Below, piece after piece: positions 58,457 to 64,000 of a stretch of DNA of 64,000 nt. A model generated the notes under the pieces. The model did not search any database. It was given only the letters and a program-made list of their open reading frames with translations, and was not told the DNA's origin. Positions within the stretch are counted from its first letter, which is position 1. Every line of letters begins with the position of its first letter. Made by a program: the position numbers and the translations under genes. The stretch is from Streptococcus suis 10581 (GTDB lineage: Bacteria; Bacillota; Bacilli; Lactobacillales; Streptococcaceae): NCBI GenBank assembly GCA_000440235.1, contig ALKQ01000004.1, forward strand, positions 1-64,000, in the 5' to 3' direction.

Positions 58457-60007
58457 ATGAAAAAACATGTTGAGCAACGTGTCGAAGACGTTACTTATAA
58501 CAAAGCCAAGTTATGGCAAATCATATTATTTGCGATGAACAATTCATCGACGAATATTTACTTGGTTGCTTTTACTTTCGTGACTTATTTATCGACAGGT
58601 GTACTTGGTCTTGCAGCCCTGTTTGTTAGTCAACTCATGGGCTATATTCGTATCTTTGACGGCTTCATCGATCCTACAATTGGAGTTATTATTGATAAAA
58701 CGGATACTAAGTTTGGTAAATATCGTCCTATCTTGGTTTTGGGGAATATCATTACAGCAGCTTCTCTTTTTATGATGTTAGGTTTAAGTGGAGTTAATGA
58801 GAGTCTCCGTCTTCCCCTATTCATCCTTGTTTTGATTATCCATAAAATTGGATATTCACTTCAACAGACGATTACAAAAGCAGGACAAGTTGCGCTTACT
58901 AATGATCCAAAGCAACGTCCAATCTTTAACATTGTTGATGGTATCGCCACAACTGTGTTGATGACTGGTAGTCAGGTTGTTGTGTCAGGGACATTGGTTC
59001 CGAAACATGGCGGTTTCACTCCAAGTTTCTTCCAAGAATTGTTCCTCGGTGTAGTAGTAATTTCAGCTGTTCTGGGTATTCTTGCTATTATCGGTATTTG
59101 GGAGAAAGACAATAAGAAATACTTTGGTCTTGGTGAGAAGACACAAGAAACTAAGTTGAAAGACTACTGGAAAGTTATCAAAGGAAACAAACCTTTGCAG
59201 GTTCTTTCAATCTCTGCAGCCTTTGTGAAATTTGTTGCTCAACTGTTTGGAGATTCCGTTATCGGGGTTATGCTGTATGGTATTATCTTCGGTGACTATG
59301 CTCTTTCTGGTAAAATGTCTATGCTGTTGATTTTGCCAGGTATTCTTGTAACAGTTGGTGCAGCGCAATTGGCTCGTCGGAAAGGTTTGCGTTTTGCATA
59401 TGTAATGGCCCTTCAACTGGGAATTACAGGTTTGATTATTCTTGCTGTTATGCTTCTTTCTGCTGAACCTGGAATGTTAGATTTAACGAATTGGAATCTC
59501 TATACAATCGGATTCTTTGTTGTCTATATTGTAGCACGCTATGCATCTACTGCTCCATCTGGCTTAGTATTGACAATGGGGGCAGATATTACAGACTATG
59601 AAACATCAGTATCTGGTCGTTACTTGTCAGGTATGATTGGGACTATCTTCTCATTGACTGACTCGATTGCTTCTTCATTTGCTCCGATGGTGGTTGGTTT
59701 TGTATTAGCAGGTATCGGTTTTGGTAAAGAGTACCCAACCGTTGAAACAGCATTCTCTACAGATTTGAGAATGGCATTGATTGTCCTATTGACAGTGATT
59801 CCAGTAGTAGTTTTGAGTCTATCCTTGTTCTTGATGAAATTCTACAAACTAGACCGTGAAGAAATGGCTCGTATTCAAGAGAAAATCCATGTTATGAAAG
59901 CGGCAAAAGATGAGGAACGAGTGCGTGCAATCGCGAAAAATGTTCCATTATCTGATATGGATTATGTTGATGTAACACAATATAAGGTTGACCAGTACGA
60001 TGAGTAA
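58457..60007 (+). CDS. Glycoside-pentoside-hexuronide:cation symporter (probable glucuronide transporter)
   Basis: A 516-aa, 12-TM protein of the GPH/MFS_2 family: VSQLMGYIRIFDGFIDPTIGVIIDKTDTKFGKYRPIL is the family hallmark region (split here over the TM2-TM3 loop), with a second half MGADITDYETSVSGRYLSGMIG. Such carriers take up glucuronides or oligosaccharides with H+ or Na+. The 3' neighbours uidA, kdgK and kdgA point to glucuronides. Strong SD AGGAGG. First gene of the operon. Confidence 0.88.
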   Translation: MKKHVEQRVEDVTYNKAKLWQIILFAMNNSSTNIYLVAFTFVTYLSTGVLGLAALFVSQLMGYIRIFDGFIDPTIGVIIDKTDTKFGKYRPILVLGNIITAASLFMMLGLSGVNESLRLPLFILVLIIHKIGYSLQQTITKAGQVALTNDPKQRPIFNIVDGIATTVLMTGSQVVVSGTLVPKHGGFTPSFFQELFLGVVVISAVLGILAIIGIWEKDNKKYFGLGEKTQETKLKDYWKVIKGNKPLQVLSISAAFVKFVAQLFGDSVIGVMLYGIIFGDYALSGKMSMLLILPGILVTVGAAQLARRKGLRFAYVMALQLGITGLIILAVMLLSAEPGMLDLTNWNLYTIGFFVVYIVARYASTAPSGLVLTMGADITDYETSVSGRYLSGMIGTIFSLTDSIASSFAPMVVGFVLAGIGFGKEYPTVETAFSTDLRMALIVLLTVIPVVVLSLSLFLMKFYKLDREEMARIQEKIHVMKAAKDEERVRAIAKNVPLSDMDYVDVTQYKVDQYDE

Positions 60008-60023
60008 TTAATATCGAATAACT

Positions 60024-60054
60024 GACCTAGTTGGAGGATTCCAGCTGGGTCTTT
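60024..60054 (+). terminator. Intra-operon hairpin between transporter and kdgK
   Basis: A 12-bp stem GACCTAGTTGGA / TCCAGCTGGGTC (two G-U), loop GGAT, followed by TTTC only. It is probably a partial terminator or mRNA-stability element that lowers expression of the enzymes relative to the transporter. Confidence 0.6.
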
Positions 60055-60069
60055 CATCTAGGAGGCGGT

Positions 60070-61098
60070 ATGAAAAAAATCTTAGCATTTGGAGAAGTTT
60101 TATTGCGGCTATCTCCTCCTCAATATCAAACTTTGACACAGGCATCTAGTTTAGAATGTCAATTTGGTGGCTCAGAGTTGAATGTTTTAGCCAGCTTAGC
60201 ACAGTTGGGGCATTCAGTTGAGTTGGTGACGGCACTTCCTGAAAATGAAGTGGGAAAGATGGCAGAACACTTTCTCTTTGCACGGCAGATTGGACAGAAG
60301 CATCTGATTCGAAAAAAAGGAAGGCTTGGACTTTATTACTACCAAAAAGGTTTTTCGCTCAGGCCTAGTCAGGTGACCTATGATCGTGATTATTCTGCTT
60401 TCAGCTTATCCAAGGAAGAAGATTATGATTTGGAAGGTATGTTTGACGGTGTTGATTGGTTTCATGTCAGTGGTATAACGGTCGCTTTGAATCCAGATAT
60501 TTATCGACTGGCCTTTCGTTTGATGGAAATGGCAAAGGGGCAAGGTGTTAAGGTTTCCTTTGACTTGAATTATCGAGAAAGTTTGTGGTCTTCTTTTGAA
60601 GAAGCGAGGGAAAAACTATCTCCCTTTGTGCAATTGGCGGATATTTGCTTTGGTCTAGAGCCTATTCAACTCTTCAATGAATCTGGAAAAGACATGAAGG
60701 ATGAATTGGGGCTGGAGCGCCCTTATGAAAATAAAGAAGTCTTGTTGGCGGTGGTTAAAGGTCTGGCGGAGACTTATTCTTTGCAAAGTCTTGCTTTTAC
60801 CCAGAGGGAAATGACCTACAATAATGAATATTTGCTGAAGGCATACTTGTATCAAGATGGTATTCTTTATGAAACGGAAAAAGAATCCATTCAAGTTTTG
60901 GACCGTGTTGGGACAGGGGATGCCTTTACAGCAGGAATTATTTTGGGTTATTTGCAGGAAAAAACGCCACGGGAAATAGTCGACTTGGGGATGGCTAGTT
61001 TTCAATTCAAACATACCATCGAAGGTGATGTCAATATCATCAGTCTATCAGATATTGATTTGTTATTGAAAAAAGGGTCACGTGAAATAAAACGATAG
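60070..61098 (+). CDS. kdgK: 2-dehydro-3-deoxygluconokinase (PfkB family)
   Basis: A 342-aa ribokinase-fold kinase. N-terminal ILAFGEVLLRLSPP is the usual start of KDG kinases, the substrate loop has FGGSELNVLASLA, and the ATP/catalytic signature DRVGTGDAFTAG contains the catalytic Asp. It phosphorylates 2-keto-3-deoxygluconate to KDPG, the substrate of the aldolase at 63798. The ATG at 60070 has AGGAGG upstream; the in-frame start at 60031 lies inside the intra-operon hairpin. Confidence 0.88.
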   Translation: MKKILAFGEVLLRLSPPQYQTLTQASSLECQFGGSELNVLASLAQLGHSVELVTALPENEVGKMAEHFLFARQIGQKHLIRKKGRLGLYYYQKGFSLRPSQVTYDRDYSAFSLSKEEDYDLEGMFDGVDWFHVSGITVALNPDIYRLAFRLMEMAKGQGVKVSFDLNYRESLWSSFEEAREKLSPFVQLADICFGLEPIQLFNESGKDMKDELGLERPYENKEVLLAVVKGLAETYSLQSLAFTQREMTYNNEYLLKAYLYQDGILYETEKESIQVLDRVGTGDAFTAGIILGYLQEKTPREIVDLGMASFQFKHTIEGDVNIISLSDIDLLLKKGSREIKR

Positions 61099-61113
61099 AA
61101 AGAAGGAAAAAGT

Positions 61114-62913
61114 ATGTTGTATCCAATACAGACAAAAACACGCTCAGTTTATTCTTTAAATGGAATATGGAAATTTAAGCAAGGGGAAAATGATGCTCAC
61201 ACTCTGTTAGATACAGATGAGGTAATGGTTGTACCGAGTTCTTTCAATGATATTGTTGTCGATAAGGCAAAGCGTCGTTTTGTCGGAGATAATTGGTATG
61301 AACTTATGGTAGCTCTTCCAGTAGTAGCTGATGATGAAGAGTTGGTTGTGCGTTTTGGTTCGGTGACACATCAGGCAAAAGTTTACGCAGATGGTCAGTT
61401 AATCGGGGAGCACAAGGGTGGTTTCACACCTTTTGAATGCTTGATTCCATCAAACTTATACGACGCTGAGCAATTCCGTTTGACAGTTTGTGCCAATAAT
61501 GAGTTGAATTACACAACCCTCCCTGTAGGGAATTATAGTGAAGAAGTGGATGAGAATGGCCAAATTGTGAAGACCGTCAAGGAAAATTTTGACTTTTTCA
61601 ACTATGCTGGTATCCAGCGGACGGTTCATCTCTATAAACGTCCAAAAAATAGGATTGAGGATATTGTTATTCGGACGGAACTAAATCAAGATTTGACTCA
61701 GGCGGTAGTGAATGTTGATGTGAAGACAGTTGGGCAGTACGATTCCATCCGTATGTCTATTTTAGATCAAGAGGGACAGGAAGTAGGTCTTCTCGACAAT
61801 GGACAAATGGTCATTGAACATCCACGTCTTTGGGAAGTCTTAGATGCCTATCTCTATACTGCTAAAGTTGAATTAGTTGACGGAGAAAACTTGCTAGATA
61901 CCTACTCAGAACAATTCGGCATTCGTAGTGTTGTGGTTGAAAATGGGCAGTTTTTCATCAATGGAAAACCTTTCTATTTCAAGGGATTTGGTAAACATGA
62001 AGATACCTTCATCAATGGGCGTGGTTTCAATGAAGCAGCCAATCTGATGGATTTGAATTTACTGAAAGATATTGGAGCAAATTCCTTTAGGACATCTCAT
62101 TATCCTTATTCTGAGGAAATGATGCGACTGGCTGACCGTTTGGGAATCGTCGTCCTTGATGAAGTGCCAGCAGTTGGTCTGTTCCAGCTTTTCAATGCAG
62201 CCTTGAATTTGACAGGGGATTCTGAAGAGGTAAAAAGCACCTGGGAAGTTATGCAAACCAAGGAGGCTCATGAATTGGTGATTGATGAATTGATAGCACG
62301 TGACAAAAATCATCCATCCGTAGTGATGTGGGTCGTCGCCAATGAGCCAGCAGGGCATGAAAAAGGCGCGCGTGCTTACTTTGAACCTTTGATTCAGCGC
62401 ATGAGGGACAGAGATCCTTCTAAGCGTCCTGTGACCTTGGTCAATATCATGACGGCAACGCCTGATAAGGATGAGGTTATGGATTTGGTCGATGTTGTCT
62501 GTCTCAATCGATATTATGGCTGGTATGTTGCTCATGGTGACTTGAAGATGGCAGAAAAGGGACTTCGTAAGGAATTAGAGACTTGGCAAAAACTTTATCC
62601 TGACAAGCCGATTTTGATTACGGAATATGGTGCAGATACTCTTCCAGGTTTGCATTCGATGTGGGATATTCCTTATACAGAGGAATTTCAGGTGGATTAC
62701 TACGATATGAACCATCGCGTCTTTGATTCAATTCCTAATTTAGTTGGTGAGCAGGTATGGAATTTTGCTGATTTTGAAACCACGGTTGGTATCATTCGCA
62801 TTCAAGGAAATCATAAGGGATTATTTTCACGGAATCGTCAACCCAAGCAAATTGTAAGAGAAATAAAGAAACGTTGGACTGCCATTCCAAACTACCATTA
62901 TAAGAGGAAATGA
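61114..62913 (+). CDS. uidA: Beta-glucuronidase
   Basis: A 599-aa GH2 enzyme with an N-terminal sugar-binding jelly roll, an Ig-like domain and a C-terminal barrel. The acid/base Glu411 (VVANEPAG) and nucleophile Glu504 (ITEYGAD) match the E. coli GusA pair E413/E504. The conserved NxK motif of glucuronidases is visible as NRQPKQI near residue 575, supporting glucuronate over galactose specificity. It has no signal peptide, so it acts on glucuronides imported by the GPH carrier. SD AAAGAAGGA. Confidence 0.94.
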   Translation: MLYPIQTKTRSVYSLNGIWKFKQGENDAHTLLDTDEVMVVPSSFNDIVVDKAKRRFVGDNWYELMVALPVVADDEELVVRFGSVTHQAKVYADGQLIGEHKGGFTPFECLIPSNLYDAEQFRLTVCANNELNYTTLPVGNYSEEVDENGQIVKTVKENFDFFNYAGIQRTVHLYKRPKNRIEDIVIRTELNQDLTQAVVNVDVKTVGQYDSIRMSILDQEGQEVGLLDNGQMVIEHPRLWEVLDAYLYTAKVELVDGENLLDTYSEQFGIRSVVVENGQFFINGKPFYFKGFGKHEDTFINGRGFNEAANLMDLNLLKDIGANSFRTSHYPYSEEMMRLADRLGIVVLDEVPAVGLFQLFNAALNLTGDSEEVKSTWEVMQTKEAHELVIDELIARDKNHPSVVMWVVANEPAGHEKGARAYFEPLIQRMRDRDPSKRPVTLVNIMTATPDKDEVMDLVDVVCLNRYYGWYVAHGDLKMAEKGLRKELETWQKLYPDKPILITEYGADTLPGLHSMWDIPYTEEFQVDYYDMNHRVFDSIPNLVGEQVWNFADFETTVGIIRIQGNHKGLFSRNRQPKQIVREIKKRWTAIPNYHYKRK

Positions 62914-62958
62914 GCTATAATAGTAGCAAATAGAAAGTTGTATTGGAGGACCAAGCAC

Positions 62959-63675
62959 ATGGCGAAACCCTTGGTAGAAAAAGCATCAGAACGGTTATTG
63001 GAATTGATTTTGGAAAGAGGATATGAAGTTGGTGACAAGCTTCCAAATGAGTATGAATTGGCCCAAGATTTAGAAGTTGGACGTTCGACTGTTCGTGAAG
63101 CTGTTCGGAGTTTGGCTACTCGAAATATTCTGGAGGTGCGCCAAGGGTCGGGAACCTATATCAGCTCTAAAAAAGGAGTATCAGAGGATCCCCTAGGTTT
63201 TTCTTTGGTAAGAGACCGTGTGAAGTTGACGACAGATTTGTTTGAAGTGCGGTATTTGCTTGAACCGAGAATTGCGGAGCGTGTTGCACAGTTTGCCTCG
63301 GATGAAGATATTGCAAGGTTGGAAGACATTGTCGTAGCTATTGAAGATGCGGTAGCTGCTGGAGATTCGAAGCATCTGGAATTGGATGTACAATTCCACT
63401 GTATGTTAGCTGAGATGAGTGGGAATCTGGCTATGACTAGTCTCATGCCTGTCATTAACCAGTCTATCCATCTAATCAATGAAAATTATTCAAATCGTCA
63501 GATGAAATCGGATAGTTTACAGGCCCATAGGAATATCTTAATGGCTATCAAACAACGTCACCCTGTTGCAGCATATGATAGCATGTTAGCACATATTATA
63601 TCAGTAAGACAGGTTGTTTTAAGCGAATGGTTCGATAAAGATATGACCTTGCATGGTCTCAACAATCATAAATAG
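62959..63675 (+). CDS. GntR/FadR-family regulator of the glucuronate genes
   Basis: A 238-aa protein with an N-terminal winged helix (GDKLPNEYELAQDLEVGRSTVREAVRSL, split) and a C-terminal FCD domain of six to seven helices whose metal/ligand residues include the Asp and His in DVQFHCMLAEMSGN. The FCD class binds uronate-derived ligands. It very probably represses both promoters carrying TCATCTGACGA (58379 and 63738). The ATG at 62959 has GGAGG upstream; ATG at 62938 lies before it. A possible TATAAT (62916-62921) after uidA could give extra expression. Confidence 0.9.
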   Translation: MAKPLVEKASERLLELILERGYEVGDKLPNEYELAQDLEVGRSTVREAVRSLATRNILEVRQGSGTYISSKKGVSEDPLGFSLVRDRVKLTTDLFEVRYLLEPRIAERVAQFASDEDIARLEDIVVAIEDAVAAGDSKHLELDVQFHCMLAEMSGNLAMTSLMPVINQSIHLINENYSNRQMKSDSLQAHRNILMAIKQRHPVAAYDSMLAHIISVRQVVLSEWFDKDMTLHGLNNHK

Positions 63676-63689
63676 AAATATGAAATAGA

Positions 63690-63725
63690 CAGCCCGGAAG
63701 AATTCTTCTGGGTATTTTTTTCTTT
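63690..63725 (+). terminator. Terminator of the transporter-kdgK-uidA-gntR operon
   Basis: Palindrome CCCGGAAGAA / TTCTTCTGGG (one G-U), followed by TATTTTTTT. Confidence 0.88.
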
Positions 63726-63729
63726 TTTC

Positions 63730-63758
63730 TTGACAAATCATCTGACGAATTGTATACT
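63730..63758 (+). promoter_or_regulatory. kdgA promoter with GntR-type operator in the spacer
   Basis: TTGACA (63730-63735), 17 bp, TATACT (63753-63758). TCATCTGACGA (63738-63748) in the spacer is identical in sequence and position to that at 58379. Confidence 0.85.
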
Positions 63759-63769
63759 ATAGCTATAAA

Positions 63770-63783
63770 TGACAACGCTTTCT
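63770..63783 (+). promoter_or_regulatory. cre site (CcpA) downstream of the kdgA promoter
   Basis: TGACAACGCTTTCT fits the relaxed consensus TGWNANCGNTNWCA at 13 of 14 positions, located 12 bp after the -10. Confidence 0.7.
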
Positions 63784-63797
63784 AATTGGAGGTCAAG

Positions 63798-64000
63798 ATG
63801 TTAAAGCAATTAAAAGAAAATTACTTTTTTGCAGTGATTCGCGGAAAAGATGAAGAAGATGCGAAAGAAATCGCTCGCCATGCGATTTTGGGAGGTATTC
63901 GAAATATTGAAATTACATTTTCGACTCCAAATGCAGCGACAGTTATCAAAGAATTACAAGAGGAGTTCTCAGACGATTCTTCCGTAGTCATCGGGGCGGG
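63798..64000 (+). CDS. kdgA: KDPG/KHG aldolase, N-terminal part (runs off the window)
   Basis: The first 67 codons are present: MLKQLKENYFFAVIRGKDEE, then the family signature GGIRNIEITFSTPNA with the catalytic Glu in IEITF. It cleaves 2-keto-3-deoxy-6-phosphogluconate to pyruvate and glyceraldehyde 3-phosphate, the step after kdgK. SD GGAGG (63788-63792). It has its own GntR/CcpA-type promoter, so it starts a second transcription unit of the same pathway; isomerase, oxidoreductase and dehydratase genes are expected further downstream but are not in view. Confidence 0.93.
   Translation, partial: MLKQLKENYFFAVIRGKDEEDAKEIARHAILGGIRNIEITFSTPNAATVIKELQEEFSDDSSVVIGA

Overview
The window looks like chromosomal DNA of a low-GC streptococcus, most probably Streptococcus suis or a close relative. 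This rests on gene content and order: dnaG-rpoD; the polyamine cluster speA-speE-CASDH-nspC-aguA-aguB; rnc-smc-HAD-HAD-ftsY; an F-ATPase operon with the c subunit before a; DUF1146-murA-epuA-endA; a GapN-type dehydrogenase; and a tmRNA tag reading AKNTNTYALAA. No prophage, ICE, intact IS or CRISPR array is present. All family assignments come from reading motifs and gene order; no database search was run.

Layout. 1-879: C-terminal end of an LPXTG surface protein made of a 24-bp tandem repeat. 880-1252: intergenic remnants. 1253-3272: Nudix hydrolase, NagD-type HAD phosphatase, membrane protein. 3307-5138: rpsU, galE, mscL. 5224-8231: dnaG and rpoD, then a hairpin-rich intergenic block and a DUF59 protein. 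8939-9327: an unidentified transcription unit of about 350 nt with a near-consensus promoter, GNRA-capped hairpins and an intrinsic terminator, directly upstream of the polyamine genes. 9376-16369: polyamine synthesis, from arginine via agmatine and carbamoylputrescine to putrescine, and on to spermidine via carboxyspermidine. 17062-17582: tmRNA and tRNA-Ser. 17698-26558: adenosine deaminase, a YtrA-type regulator with an ABC exporter, dnaE, pfkA and pyk. 26938-28362: gapN. 28565-32649: DUF1846 gene behind a possible attenuator leader, and a divergent MFS-ArsR pair with two copies of one palindrome. 32876-41189: acyltransferase and the rnc-smc-ftsY cluster. 41213-46077: GNAT pseudogene, AlkD-like protein, zwf, and a permease operon that starts with a 48-aa ORF. 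46200-49212: ligA and a lipid kinase. 49286-55663: ATP synthase. 55674-58341: DUF1146, murA, epuA, endA. 58371-64000: a glucuronide/glucuronate operon and the start of kdgA, both under promoters sharing one operator and each followed by a cre-like site.

Points most worth attention: (1) the unidentified RNA at 8974-9325; (2) a mosaic family of hairpin-forming intergenic repeats sharing modules at about 8255, 15197, 28371, 32692 and 42535, one of which splits aguA from aguB; (3) ligA and the DUF1146 gene, where an extended -10 lies exactly 6 nt before the start codon with no Shine-Dalgarno sequence, predicting leaderless mRNAs; (4) the identical operator in two glucuronate promoters; (5) the attenuator-like leader of the DUF1846 gene; (6) a nonsense mutation in a GNAT acetyltransferase; (7) an overlooked 48-aa ORF opening the permease operon.
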